Assembly: GCA_035543115.1 (NCBI GenBank)
Contig: DATKKF010000058.1
Coordinates: forward strand, 21,609 to 85,608
Length of the DNA stretch: 64,000 nt
Source: RPRB01 sp035543115
Lineage (GTDB): Bacteria > Myxococcota > Myxococcia > Myxococcales > Myxococcaceae
Direction of reading: 5' to 3'
Shown here: one piece after another, positions 1 through 8,830 of the stretch
Position numbering within the stretch: the stretch's first letter is position 1
Layout of the letters: each line of letters begins with the position of its first letter
Translations under genes and position numbers: made by a program
The notes under the pieces: model-generated
What the model was told of the DNA's origin: nothing
Databases searched by the model: none
What the model saw: only the letters and a program-made list of their open reading frames with translations

Positions 1-561
1 CCAGGCCACCAGGTTGTTGAGCACGATGTCGAAGCGGAGCCGGGGCGAGACACCGTAGGCGGTGGCGCAGCGGAGGAACACCGGCGAGAAGCCGTCGGTG
101 GCCAGGGTTGCCACGTCCCGCTCCACCCGCACCTTCGACTCGCCGTAGGGCGTGACCGGGTTCAGCTGCGAGTCCTCGTTCACCGGGGCGTCACCCGCGG
201 CCCCGTAGTTGCTGCACGAGGAGGCGAAGGCGAAGCGCTGAACGCCCGCGGCGCGCGCCAGCTCGGCCAGCCGGACCGAGGCCAGATGGTTGATGTCGTA
301 GGTGAGCTGGGGGTTGAGGTCGCCGAGCGGATCGTTGGAGAGCGCGGCCAGGTGCACCACGGCGTCGAGGCCGCGGAGGTCGGAGACCTGGACCTCGCGG
401 ATGTCCTTCGTCACCGTGGGGACGGTCTCCCTCCAGGAACCGAAAGTACTGCGGCGGTAGAGGTCCGAGTCGATGCCGCGGACGTCGTGCCCCGCGGCCT
501 GGAGGAAGGGGCCCATCACGGTCCCGATGTACCCGCGGCTTCCGGTGAGGAGGATCTTCAT
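1..561 (-). CDS. NAD-dependent epimerase/dehydratase (partial, runs off the left edge)
   Basis: Nucleotide-sugar epimerase/dehydratase of the extended SDR family; 187 residues are visible and the C-terminus lies outside the window. Residues 7-13 read GSRGYIG, the NAD(P)-binding glycine motif of the Rossmann fold; SSCSNYG (114-120) and YGESK (Tyr139, Lys143) are the usual SDR catalytic segments. The ATG overlaps the stop of the upstream flippase frame (ATGA), so the two are translationally coupled. Its place in the polysaccharide locus suggests it modifies a nucleotide-activated sugar; which sugar cannot be told from sequence. Confidence 0.85.
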   Translation of the reverse strand, partial: MKILLTGSRGYIGTVMGPFLQAAGHDVRGIDSDLYRRSTFGSWRETVPTVTKDIREVQVSDLRGLDAVVHLAALSNDPLGDLNPQLTYDINHLASVRLAELARAAGVQRFAFASSCSNYGAAGDAPVNEDSQLNPVTPYGESKVRVERDVATLATDGFSPVFLRCATAYGVSPRLRFDIVLNNLVAW

Positions 562-1472
562 CTGTCTGCTCCGGCCAAGGCGGCGCTCGCGACTTGGATC
601 CCACCGCCCCGGCGCCAGCGAGGGGGGGGAGAGGAGGCCCGTCCGAACAGCGCCCGAGGCCGCCCAGCCAGAGCATCGGGCGCTGGGCGATGGCGAACTC
701 TCGCCGGAAGAGAGCCCGGTCCACCGCGGCGCGGGACAGACGGGGGTAGGCGGCCGCGCCGAGGATCGGCGAGGGGGCGAGCAGCGTCCCGATGATGGTC
801 TTGGCCGCCCCGTACCAGCCCACGACCTCCTTGGGGACCAGCTTGGAGAGGAGCACCGCGTCCAGGGAGGGCTGGACGTAGACCGCGAGGCCGATGGCGA
901 CGATGGCGGTGCCCCCGACCAGGATCTCCCGGGCGGTGGCCCGCGAGACGCGCAGCCGTCCGCCCCCGAGCGCCCGGTACAGCAGCGTGGCGGTGAGGAG
1001 CGCGGCCGCGCCGGCGAGGCCCTGGGCGAGGAAGAAGGGCAGGTTGAAGGCGATGAAGAGGACCGAGAAGGCGATGGTCCTCCGGTCGTAGCCGAGCGCC
1101 CACGCCGACAGCCCGGTGGGGATGGAGACCAGCGCCGTGCCCAGCGCCCGGAGCGTGAGCCCGGTGCCGAGGAGCTCGGGGCCGCGCCCCGGTGCCCGGG
1201 CCACCTCGCGGATCCCGAAGTACTGCTGTCCCCCAGTCCACCAGCATCAGGGCGAAGGTGCTGAACGAGCTGAGCAGGAAGTAGAGCCCGAAGTCCCCTG
1301 CTCCCAGCGCCCGGCCGAGCGCGGCGCTGAAGAGGATCCCCAGCACCATGGTGGTCGCCTGTCCGGCGACGAGATGGAAGGCGTTGCGCGCCAGCGAGGC
1401 GCTGGAGCCCGGCTGCGCAGTTGCCCCGCCCCCCGGAGCGGTGTCGGCCGCGTCGTTCATCGATTGGGGCAC
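558..1472 (-). pseudogene. Polysaccharide flippase (Wzx/MATE-like), frameshifted and shortened
   Basis: Lipid-linked repeat-unit flippase by resemblance to Wzx/MviN-type multi-helix proteins. The N-terminal part (LARNAFHLVAG, then helices to LMLVDWG) is in one frame. The homologous protein continues one frame over (VAIGLAVYVQP, LSKLVPKEVVGWYGAAK, up to PMLWLGGL near 670). Removing one G from the five-base run at 1230-1234 restores a natural reading VDWGQQYFGIREVAR. A second shift near 640-680 returns to the first frame (ALFGRA) and ends at the TGA overlapping the epimerase start. Only about 300 residues exist against 400-500 for the family, so the C-terminal helices are missing. It is either a pseudogene or an assembly/sequencing error. 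Start choice (1472 or the ATG at 1460) is uncertain. Confidence 0.7.
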
Positions 1473-1723
1473 TCAGTATCACGGGCGCTCGCGCACCGGA
1501 TCGGCACCATGGATGCGGTCACCCACGACCCCCGGGTCGATCTCCTTGCACGCGAAGTCGTCGCTTGCGTCGCGGTGCCCGGAGGCTCGAATCTGATCAA
1601 CGTGCACGGGCGGAGCGGCGGTCGGGGGGCCGCGGGCGTGGTCCGATCCGGGCGCCTGGCGTCTTTCTTGGAATGTGGAGCGAGACCCTGGGGGACTCGA
1701 TCCCGGGGAGAGGTGGATCGGCG

Positions 1724-2524
1724 ATGAAGGTCGTTCTGTTCTGCGGTGGCCTGGGCACGCGGCTTCGCGAGCTCACCGGGGAGATTCCCAAGCCGATGGT
1801 GAAGATCGGCTACCGGCCGATCCTCTGGCATCTGATGAAGTACTACGCCCACTTCGGCCACAAGGATTTCATCCTCTGCCTCGGGTACAAGGCCGACGTC
1901 ATCAAGCAATTCTTCTTGAATTACGAGGAGTGGATCTCCAACGACTTCACCCTTCGCCGCGGAGGCAAGGAGCTGGCGCTGGAGCGGAGCGACATCGAGG
2001 ACTGGAACATCACCTTCGTCGACACCGGGCTGCACGCCAACATCGGGCAGCGCCTGATGGCGGTGAGGAAGTACGTGGAGGACGACGAGATCTTCCTCGC
2101 CAACTACTCCGACGGGCTCACCGACATGGACCTGAACCGGATGGTGGCCACCTTCCGCACCTCCTCGAGCGTGGCGGCGTTCGTCGCCACCCCGCCGTCA
2201 CAGAGCTTCCACGTGGTGAAGATGGGTCCGGAGGGACGGGTGACCGGCATCGAGGCGGTGCGCGACACCGGTCTGCTGATCAACGCCGGGTTCTTCACTC
2301 TGCGCCGGGAGATCTTCGAGTACCTGCGGCCCGGTGAGGAGCTGGTGCTCGCTCCGTTCGCCCGGTTGATCTCCGCAGGCAAGCTCATGGCCCATCGCTG
2401 CGACCGCTTCTGGTGCATGGACACCTTCAAGGAGCAGCAGGAGCTGACCGACCTCGCCAACTCCGGGCGTGCGCCCTGGGAGCTCTGGAAGTCTGTTCCG
2501 CAGCGGGAGGCGAGCGCAGGGTGA
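1724..2524 (+). CDS. Sugar-1-phosphate nucleotidylyltransferase (RfbF-like)
   Basis: Activates a hexose-1-phosphate with an NTP for glycan synthesis. The 266-aa protein starts with the nucleotidyltransferase signature GGLGTRL (8-14) followed by KPMVKIG (23-29), and has YSDG (128-131) at the expected metal-binding position. Overall pattern (LGYKADVIKQFF, WNITFVDTG) is closest to glucose-1-phosphate cytidylyltransferase RfbF; substrate is inferred. The ATG at 1724 follows GGGGAGAGG at a suitable distance; longer upstream frames have no family similarity. It begins a plus-strand run of five tightly coupled genes; the next start overlaps its stop (TGATG). The 1473-1723 gap upstream is divergent from the flippase and probably holds both promoters, though none is clear. 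Confidence 0.85.
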   Translation: MKVVLFCGGLGTRLRELTGEIPKPMVKIGYRPILWHLMKYYAHFGHKDFILCLGYKADVIKQFFLNYEEWISNDFTLRRGGKELALERSDIEDWNITFVDTGLHANIGQRLMAVRKYVEDDEIFLANYSDGLTDMDLNRMVATFRTSSSVAAFVATPPSQSFHVVKMGPEGRVTGIEAVRDTGLLINAGFFTLRREIFEYLRPGEELVLAPFARLISAGKLMAHRCDRFWCMDTFKEQQELTDLANSGRAPWELWKSVPQREASAG

Positions 2525-3201
2525 TGCTCGGGTTGGGCCTCGGCCCGCCGCCGAGCAGGGGATACGAGCTGCTGTGCCTCGGCGCGCACAGCGACGACCT
2601 GGAGCTGGGCTGCTCGGGCACGGTCATGCGCCTGCTGGCCGAGGCCCCGGTGCGGAGGATCACCTGGGTGGTGCTCTCGGGAAACCCCCAGCGCGCGCGC
2701 GAGGCGAGGCGCGCCGCCTCCCGCGTGCTGGGCAAGCACCCCGGGGCCAGGCTTGTGCAACAGAGCTTCCGCGACGGGTTCTTCCCCTACGTTGCGGTGG
2801 GCATCAAGGAGTTCTTCGAGCAGCTCAAGCGCGAGGTGACGCCCGATCTGGTCCTCACCCACTACCGCGAGGACCGGCACCAGGACCACCGGCTGGTCTC
2901 GGACCTGACCTACAACACCTTCCGCGATCACCTGATCCTCGAGTACGAGATCTTGAAGGTCGACGGCGACCTCGGCCGGCCCAACGTCTACGTGCCGCTC
3001 GCGCCGGGGCTGGTGCGGAGAAAGGTCTCCCTCCTCGAATCCTGCTTCGGCAGCCAGCGCGACCGGCGCTGGTTCAGCGAGGATGCCTTCCGTGGGCTGA
3101 TGCGGCTGCGCGGGGTGGAGGCGGGCGCCCCGGAGGGTCACGCCGAGGCGTTCTACGGACGGAAGGTGGTCCTCTCCGGGGGCGAGGTGAGACGGCGATG
3201 A
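2524..3201 (+). CDS. PIG-L family N-acetyl-sugar deacetylase
   Basis: Zinc-dependent de-N-acetylase of the PIG-L/LmbE family, 225 aa. The metal motif AHSDDLELG is at 21-29 and the second metal/catalytic segment D-R-H-Q-D-H at 117-122, so the active site appears intact. In this setting it probably removes an acetyl group from an amino sugar in the repeat unit or its precursor, before or after the aminotransferase acts. Start ATG 2524 overlaps the upstream stop; an in-frame GTG lies one codon earlier. Its own stop overlaps the aminotransferase ATG (ATGA). Confidence 0.85.
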   Translation: MLGLGLGPPPSRGYELLCLGAHSDDLELGCSGTVMRLLAEAPVRRITWVVLSGNPQRAREARRAASRVLGKHPGARLVQQSFRDGFFPYVAVGIKEFFEQLKREVTPDLVLTHYREDRHQDHRLVSDLTYNTFRDHLILEYEILKVDGDLGRPNVYVPLAPGLVRRKVSLLESCFGSQRDRRWFSEDAFRGLMRLRGVEAGAPEGHAEAFYGRKVVLSGGEVRRR

Positions 3202-4505
3202 GCTTCGAGAACTCGAGAAGGCTGAGGGAGCGGGCTCACCAGCTCGTCCCCGGTGGCGCCCACACCTACGCCAAGGGAGACGATCAGTACCCGCTCGAGG
3301 CCCCGGGGTTCATCGCCCGGGGAGCCGGGAGCCACGTCTGGGACGTGGACGGCAACGAGTTCATCGAGTACGGCGCGGGCCTCCGCTCGGTGACCCTAGG
3401 CCACGGCTTCGCTCCGGTGGTCGAGGCCGCTCTCCGGGCGATGCGCGACGGGACCAACTTCGTCCGGCCCGCCGCGATCGAGGTCGAGGCCGCCGAGCGG
3501 TTCCTCTCCCTGCTCCCCGGCGCGGAGATGGTGAAGTTCGCCAAGAACGGCTCGGACGTCACCACCGCGGCGGTGAAGCTGGCGCGGGCCTGGACCGGGC
3601 GAGACCTGGTGGCGATCCCCGCAGAGCACCCCTTCTTCTCGACCGACGACTGGTTCATCGGCACCTCCCCGATGGACGCCGGCATCCCCCGGGCGGTCTC
3701 GGAGCTGACCCTCCGGTTCCACTACAACGACCTGGGGAGCCTCGAGGCGCTGTTCGCCGCCTACCCGGGGCGGATCGCCTGCGTGATGATGGAGGCGGCC
3801 ACCGCGGTGGAGCCGAGGCCCGGCTTCCTCCAGGCGGTGATCGATCTCGTGCACGCCCACGGGGCGCTCTTCGTCCTCGACGAGATGATCACCGGGTTCC
3901 GCTGGCACCTCGGCGGCGCGCAGACCCACTACGGCATCCGGCCCGACCTCTCCACCTTTGGCAAGGCGATGGCCAACGGCTTCGCGCTGTCGGCGCTGGT
4001 CGGCCGGCGCGAGGTGCTGGAGCTCGGCGGGCTGCGGACGGCGAGGGACCGGGTGTTCCTGCTCTCCACCACCCACGGCGCCGAGACGCACGCGCTGGCC
4101 GCGTGCATGGCCACCATCGAGGCGTACCAGCGGCACGAGGTCATCGCGCACCTGCGCCGCACCGGCGAGGCGCTGCGCGAAGGCATCCAGGCAGCGGTGG
4201 AGCGGCTCGGGCTCGGCCAGGCCTTCCAGGTGATGGGGCATCCGGCAAATCTGGTCTTCGCCACCCACGACGCCTCCCTGGCGCCGTCGCAGCCGTTCCG
4301 GACCCTCTTCCTCCAGGAGACCATCGCCCGGGGTCTGCTCATGCCCTCGCTGGTGGTGAACCTGGGCCACGGCGAGGAGGAGGTGCGCCGGACCATCGAC
4401 GGGGTGAGCGGCGCGCTCGAGGTCTACCGCCGCGCGCTCGACGAGGGCATCGAGCGGCACCTGGTGGGACGCCCGGTGCAGCCCGTCTTCCGGAGACGGG
4501 TGTGA
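3198..4505 (+). CDS. Class III aminotransferase (glutamate-1-semialdehyde aminomutase-like)
   Basis: PLP-dependent class III aminotransferase, 435 aa, full length. NGSD (117-120) is the PLP-phosphate segment, DEMITGFR (228-235) carries the cofactor aspartate, and Lys256 in FGKAMANGF is the Schiff-base lysine. Closest in pattern to glutamate-1-semialdehyde aminomutase-like enzymes found in polysaccharide clusters, where they transaminate sugar or small-molecule substrates. A housekeeping HemL role is unlikely because it is translationally coupled to a deacetylase and glycan genes. The exact substrate is unknown. Confidence 0.8.
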   Translation: MSFENSRRLRERAHQLVPGGAHTYAKGDDQYPLEAPGFIARGAGSHVWDVDGNEFIEYGAGLRSVTLGHGFAPVVEAALRAMRDGTNFVRPAAIEVEAAERFLSLLPGAEMVKFAKNGSDVTTAAVKLARAWTGRDLVAIPAEHPFFSTDDWFIGTSPMDAGIPRAVSELTLRFHYNDLGSLEALFAAYPGRIACVMMEAATAVEPRPGFLQAVIDLVHAHGALFVLDEMITGFRWHLGGAQTHYGIRPDLSTFGKAMANGFALSALVGRREVLELGGLRTARDRVFLLSTTHGAETHALAACMATIEAYQRHEVIAHLRRTGEALREGIQAAVERLGLGQAFQVMGHPANLVFATHDASLAPSQPFRTLFLQETIARGLLMPSLVVNLGHGEEEVRRTIDGVSGALEVYRRALDEGIERHLVGRPVQPVFRRRV

Positions 4506-5914
4506 ACACTCGGGCCGCGCTGGCCCTCCCGGTGCTCATCGTCGCCGGCTGTCAGGCTCCGGTGGAGAGCCTGCCACCGGTGGTCCGTCTCGACCTGGAG
4601 CCGGCCCGGGCCGGCGCCGGGGTGGGCGAGCGCATCCAGCTGGAGCTGCTCGCCACCCGCCGCGACGGCTCGCGGCAGATCGTCACCGCCGCTGCGCGGT
4701 GGAGGACCTTCTCGGGGCAGGCGAGGCTCGATGGGGCAGGGGGAGTCCGCGCCCCGGCGCCCGGCACGGTGGTGGTCGAGGCCAGCTGGGAGGGCCGGAC
4801 GGCGCGGGCGACGGTGAGCATCACCGCGGAGCCGCCAGGGGTGACTGCGCCCTCGCTGATCCCGGACGCGGCGCGCTCCCCTCCGGGAGGCGCGGTGGCC
4901 TTCCGGGCCGAGGCGACGCTGACCGACGGAACCGAGCGCGACGTCTCGACCGAGGCGGAGTGGAGCGTGGACCCGGCCGGCGTCGCCCGGGCGGGCGACG
5001 CCCTCCCGGGCTTCGTGGAGGTCGACCATCCCGGGGTCGCCGAGGTCAGGGCCCGCTTCGGCGGCCGGATCGCCTCCGCCCGGTTGCGCGCCGTGGCGCC
5101 GGAGCGGAGGGCGCCCGAGTTCCCGCTCCACCTCTCCCCCGACCGTCGGTTCCTGGTGGACGCCTCGGGACGTCCGTTCCGGATCCATGGGGACTCAGCC
5201 TGGTCGCTGGTGGCGAACCTCGACGACGCCGAAGCGGAGCGCTACCTGACCGATCGGGCCGCCCGCGGCTTCAACACCTTGGTGGTCAACCTGATCGAGC
5301 ACCGCTTCGCGGTGGCCGCTCCGAGGAATCGCCGGGGCCAGGCCCCGTTCGAGCCGCCGGGGGACCTCGGGCATCCGGTCGACGCGTACTTCGACCCGGC
5401 GCTGGAGCGCGTCCGGCGGGCCGGGTGGCACGGGATGCTGGTGCTGCTCGTCCCGGCGTACCTGGGCTACGGGTGCCCCCGGACGCCCTCCCCGAGCAAC
5501 GAGGGCTGGTCGGCGGAGCTCGACCGGACCCCTCCGGAGCGCTGCCGGGCCTACGGCAGCTACGTCGGGAGGCGCTTCGGGGCGGAGCGAAACGTGGTCT
5601 GCGTGGGCGGAGGAGACTGCACCCCGCCGCCGGGGAGCGCCCTCGAGCGGTGCGCGCTGGAGGTGTTGCACGGCATTCGCGACGCCGACTCCGAGGCGCT
5701 CCAGACCGGCCACTTCCGTCCCAACGGCCACTCGCTCGACGATGCTGCGTTCGCCCCGGAGATGGCGCTCGATTCGGTGTACCGGTACCGCACCCCCTAC
5801 CTCGGCGACTGGGTCTCGGTGGGCCAGGTGATGCCCCGCGGCCTCCGGGTGTTCACCACCCCGGGCGGCCCGGCCGGAGCCGACGACTGGCTCCTGGTCC
5901 CGGAGGCCACCTGA
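4502..5914 (+). CDS. Lipoprotein with Ig-like repeats and DUF4038 (glycosidase-like) domain
   Basis: Secreted lipoprotein of 470 aa starting at a GTG that overlaps the previous stop (GTGA). The signal peptide ends in a lipobox, VAGC, with Cys17. Two bacterial Ig-like (BIG2-type) modules follow (about 25-105 and 115-205). A DUF4038/apiosidase-like TIM-barrel start comes next (RFLVDASGRPF, then GDSAWSL, RGFNTLVVN). The glycosidase-like part is about 260 residues, shorter than the family, and ends abruptly, so catalytic competence is doubtful. A cell-surface or periplasmic role in trimming or binding the polymer is inferred from its position. Confidence 0.65.
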   Translation: MNTRAALALPVLIVAGCQAPVESLPPVVRLDLEPARAGAGVGERIQLELLATRRDGSRQIVTAAARWRTFSGQARLDGAGGVRAPAPGTVVVEASWEGRTARATVSITAEPPGVTAPSLIPDAARSPPGGAVAFRAEATLTDGTERDVSTEAEWSVDPAGVARAGDALPGFVEVDHPGVAEVRARFGGRIASARLRAVAPERRAPEFPLHLSPDRRFLVDASGRPFRIHGDSAWSLVANLDDAEAERYLTDRAARGFNTLVVNLIEHRFAVAAPRNRRGQAPFEPPGDLGHPVDAYFDPALERVRRAGWHGMLVLLVPAYLGYGCPRTPSPSNEGWSAELDRTPPERCRAYGSYVGRRFGAERNVVCVGGGDCTPPPGSALERCALEVLHGIRDADSEALQTGHFRPNGHSLDDAAFAPEMALDSVYRYRTPYLGDWVSVGQVMPRGLRVFTTPGGPAGADDWLLVPEAT

Positions 5915-5934
5915 GCCTTGCACCGCGAGACGCC

Positions 5935-7122
5935 GTGGCCTTCTGGGGCAACTTCGGCACCCGGAACCTCGGCAACGAGGTCACCGTGTCGGCGGCGGTG
6001 GAGGCCGTGCGCCGCCGACGTCCCGCAGCGAGGCTCGAGCTGGTGTGCACCGCTCCCGCAGACGCCGGGCCGCGGCACGGGCTCCCCGCGTCCTCGCTCC
6101 GCTCCTGGTCCACGGCGCCGTCGCCACCGGCGAGCCTTCCTCTGCGGCTGCTCCGGCGCGCGGCGCGCGAGTGGCAGGAGTGGGGCAGCGCCCTCCGCAA
6201 GACCCGGGAGCTGGACACGCTGGTGATGACCGGCACCGGCATGCTGACCGACGTGGGAGAGGGGCCGCTCGGGCTCCCGGCGGACCTCTTCCGCTGGGCG
6301 CTGGCGGCACGGGTCGGCGGCTGCCGGGTGGTGTTCCTCAGCGTGGGGGTGGAGCCGCTTCGCCATCCGTTGACCCGGGCCCTCGTCCGCGGCGCCCTGG
6401 CCCTGGCGGCCCACCGCTCCTACCGCGACCGCCAATCCCGCGACCGGCTGGTGAGCGCCGGCATCCCGGTGTCCGGCGACCCGCTCGCTCCCGACCTCGC
6501 CTTCAGCCTGCCTCCGGTCCGGACGGAGGCGACCTCGCCCGGAGCGGTCCGGACCGTCGGAGTGGGCCTCTACGACTACCGCAGCCGCGGGGTCGCCGGC
6601 GGCGAGGACGCCCGGGCTTACCGCCGGTACCTCGAGCAGATGGCGGAGCTGGTGGAACGGCTGGTGGCCCGGGGCGACCGGGTCCGGGTGCTGATCGGCG
6701 ACAACACCTACGACGAGCCGGTCCTGGCCGACTTCCGCGCGCTCCTCGCGGCCAGAGGCCGGGTGCCGGCGGGGAGGGTGGAGGACACCCCGGCCGAGAG
6801 CTTCGAGTCGCTGCTCGGCCAGCTCTCCCGGGTCGACCTGGTGGTGGCCAGCCGGTTCCACAACGTTCTGCTCGCGCTGATGCTCGGCCGGCCGGTGGTG
6901 TCGCTCTCCTACAACGAGAAGAACGAGGCGCTGATGGAGGCAGCGGGGCTCGCCGGGCACAGCCGGCCCCTCGAGGCGCTCGAGGTGGACTGGGTGCTGG
7001 AGCGCCTCGCGTCGCTCGATGTCCGCCGCGGGGCGCTGCGAGCCTCGCTGCTGGACGCGGCCGATCGTTGGCGGGCGGAGCTGGAGACCCAGTACGACCG
7101 GGTCTTCGGCCCGGCGCCCTAG
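5935..7122 (+). CDS. Polysaccharide pyruvyl transferase family protein
   Basis: Member of the CsaB/ExoV-like pyruvyl transferase family, which uses phosphoenolpyruvate to add ketal pyruvate to sugars in capsules or cell-wall glycans. The N-terminus WGNFGTRNLGNE is the typical opening glycine/asparagine loop; MTGTGMLTD and the C-terminal VVASRFHNVLLALM plus SLSYNEKNEALM match the family. GTG 5935 is chosen because it directly precedes the conserved first strand; the upstream stretch has no ATG, and the RBS is weak. About 395 aa. Its TAG stop shares the CTAG palindrome (7119-7122) with the stop of the convergent gene. Confidence 0.75.
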   Translation: MAFWGNFGTRNLGNEVTVSAAVEAVRRRRPAARLELVCTAPADAGPRHGLPASSLRSWSTAPSPPASLPLRLLRRAAREWQEWGSALRKTRELDTLVMTGTGMLTDVGEGPLGLPADLFRWALAARVGGCRVVFLSVGVEPLRHPLTRALVRGALALAAHRSYRDRQSRDRLVSAGIPVSGDPLAPDLAFSLPPVRTEATSPGAVRTVGVGLYDYRSRGVAGGEDARAYRRYLEQMAELVERLVARGDRVRVLIGDNTYDEPVLADFRALLAARGRVPAGRVEDTPAESFESLLGQLSRVDLVVASRFHNVLLALMLGRPVVSLSYNEKNEALMEAAGLAGHSRPLEALEVDWVLERLASLDVRRGALRASLLDAADRWRAELETQYDRVFGPAP

Positions 7123-8309
7123 GCCACCCCGGTCTCGCGGAGAGTCCAGCGATCGGCGATGGCCGACAGCCGCGCGCGCCGCGCCTCCAGCTCCGGGCCG
7201 GGGGCCACCCCGGCGACGCGGAGGATGCGCAGGAGCCGCTCCGACCAGTCGTGCCGGCGCAGGGCGTTCACCACCCCCGCGCGGCGGATGCGCTCCACCC
7301 GCGCCGGGTCCGCGTCGAGCCGATCGAGGGTGGCGGCGATGTCCGGGGCATCGAACGGGGTGCGAACCACCGAATCCGGCCAGTCGAACTGGGAGCGGAA
7401 GTCGTCGGTGTCGGGCGGGTCTCCGAGCATCACCGCGCCCGCCGCCGCCCCCTCGTAGAAGCGGGCGGCGATCTCGTCCTTCCCCTGCGTCAGCGCCGGC
7501 CGGTCTGCCCAGGCGCGGTTGGCGATGAAGTACCGGCTTCGCTTGAGCAGGTTGGAGAAGAGCAGCCGGTGCTCGGCCGGATCGATGACGTGGAAGGTGG
7601 TCGCCGCCAGCGGGCCGCCCCGGCGCATGGTGTCGTAGAAGTAGAAGCGGTCGGTCCCGGAGGCCCAGGCCAGGAGCGCGCGGTGGGTCACTGCTGAGCG
7701 CCGCCCGATGCCGCACACGTCGATGCCCCGCGGCGCGGTGGGCGAGGAGGGGAGGAAGCGCAGCGCGTCCACGCCCATGGGCAGATAGGTGCAGGGCCGT
7801 CCGGTGAGGCGCGCCACCGCCTCGCACGCGCCGTCCACCCCGAGGAAGAGGTGGTCGAACCCGGAGAGCAGCTCCAGCAGGTAGTCCGGGAGCTGCGATT
7901 GCCAGGCCTCGCAGATGTAGCAGGCGGCGAACCTCGAGCGGGCCCGCCAGTCGGCCAGGGCGTGCAGGTTGAAGAGCTCGTGGGGATGGTTGAAGACCGC
8001 GAGGAACAGCCCGTAGTCGCGCTCGAGGTGGCGGCTCCCCAGAGGAGGGGTGAGCGCGCGCCCCAGCCGGCGAGAACCGGTCAGCAGCCGGACCGCCTTG
8101 TAGGCCCGCCGGCCGCGCTCGAGCGCCGCGTCGCTCCGTGGCGCCGCGCGGTCGCCCCGGAGCAGCTCGAGGACCAGATCCTCGAACTCGTACATCGCCA
8201 CGTACCCCACCACGTCCGCCACCCGGCGCATCGAGAGCACCAGCGCATCGCCGCCCCGTCCCCGGACGAGCTCGACGGGTGCGTGCTCCTGGTGCGGATC
8301 GCCGGTCAT
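7119..8309 (-). CDS. Glycosyltransferase, GT-B-like with family 1 C-terminal domain
   Basis: 396-aa probable glycosyltransferase. The C-terminal third (ARFYEGAAAGAVMLGD to the final helix) is the glycosyl-transferase family 1 C-terminal type that contacts the nucleotide sugar; the N-terminal half is a divergent GT-B Rossmann domain with no clear donor motif. Start ATG 8309 overlaps the upstream gene's TGA (ATGA), which fixes it. It is the last gene of a minus-strand run that includes the export machinery, so it likely adds one sugar of the exported polymer. Confidence 0.65.
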   Translation of the reverse strand: MTGDPHQEHAPVELVRGRGGDALVLSMRRVADVVGYVAMYEFEDLVLELLRGDRAAPRSDAALERGRRAYKAVRLLTGSRRLGRALTPPLGSRHLERDYGLFLAVFNHPHELFNLHALADWRARSRFAACYICEAWQSQLPDYLLELLSGFDHLFLGVDGACEAVARLTGRPCTYLPMGVDALRFLPSSPTAPRGIDVCGIGRRSAVTHRALLAWASGTDRFYFYDTMRRGGPLAATTFHVIDPAEHRLLFSNLLKRSRYFIANRAWADRPALTQGKDEIAARFYEGAAAGAVMLGDPPDTDDFRSQFDWPDSVVRTPFDAPDIAATLDRLDADPARVERIRRAGVVNALRRHDWSERLLRILRVAGVAPGPELEARRARLSAIADRWTLRETGVA

Positions 8310-8809
8310 CTGGGCGGAAGGGTGAGACAGCCCAGGAACCTGGCCCGCCCGAGCGTGTCGAGGGTGCGGCGCGCCGACTCCAGCGACGAGCGCCCCAGCT
8401 CCACCCCCAGCACCGCCGCGTCGGCGGCGAGCGCCAGCGGGATGCCGGTGGGCTGCGAGACGATGGACTCGATCACCACCAGCACCCGCTCGCTCCACTC
8501 GGGGGAGGCCGGACGGGAGGGGTTGGCGCCGAGCATGTCGATGACCATCCCCGCAGCCCCGCTCACCTTGACCTCGCGCGCGTCGAGCAGTCGCAGCCGC
8601 TCGCCGAGCGCCAGCCGGCCGACCTCGTAGAGCGGCCGGCCGAAGTCCATCCCCGAGCTCTCCGGCCCTGCGGGCACGACCACCAGGGTCGACCACTCGC
8701 TGCGCTGGAGCGTGAACCACAGCTGCTGCACCCCGAGCGGTGGTGGACCACCCCAGTAGGAGGCGTTCTCCGGAAGCTGCTCGGCCAGCTTGAAGATGGG
8801 TCCGCTCAT
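8306..8809 (-). CDS. Degenerate BY-kinase/ParA-like protein
   Basis: 167-aa soluble protein. Its fold pattern resembles the P-loop ATPase half of bacterial tyrosine kinases (CpsD/Wzc C-terminal domain): a strand ending in VVPAGPESSG where Walker A would be, LLDAREVKVSGAA, then VLVVIESIVSQP, LALAADAAVLGVELGRSS and a closing LGRARFLGCL. The GK[ST] of Walker A is absent (GPESSG) and no Tyr-rich tail is present. Next to the Wzz-like protein this is best read as a catalytically dead partner or scaffold. Assignment is by pattern only. It is coupled to the downstream glycosyltransferase by ATGA. Confidence 0.5.
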   Translation of the reverse strand: MSGPIFKLAEQLPENASYWGGPPPLGVQQLWFTLQRSEWSTLVVVPAGPESSGMDFGRPLYEVGRLALGERLRLLDAREVKVSGAAGMVIDMLGANPSRPASPEWSERVLVVIESIVSQPTGIPLALAADAAVLGVELGRSSLESARRTLDTLGRARFLGCLTLPPR

Positions 8810-8830
8810 CGCCGCTCCGGAAGGTCCGGA

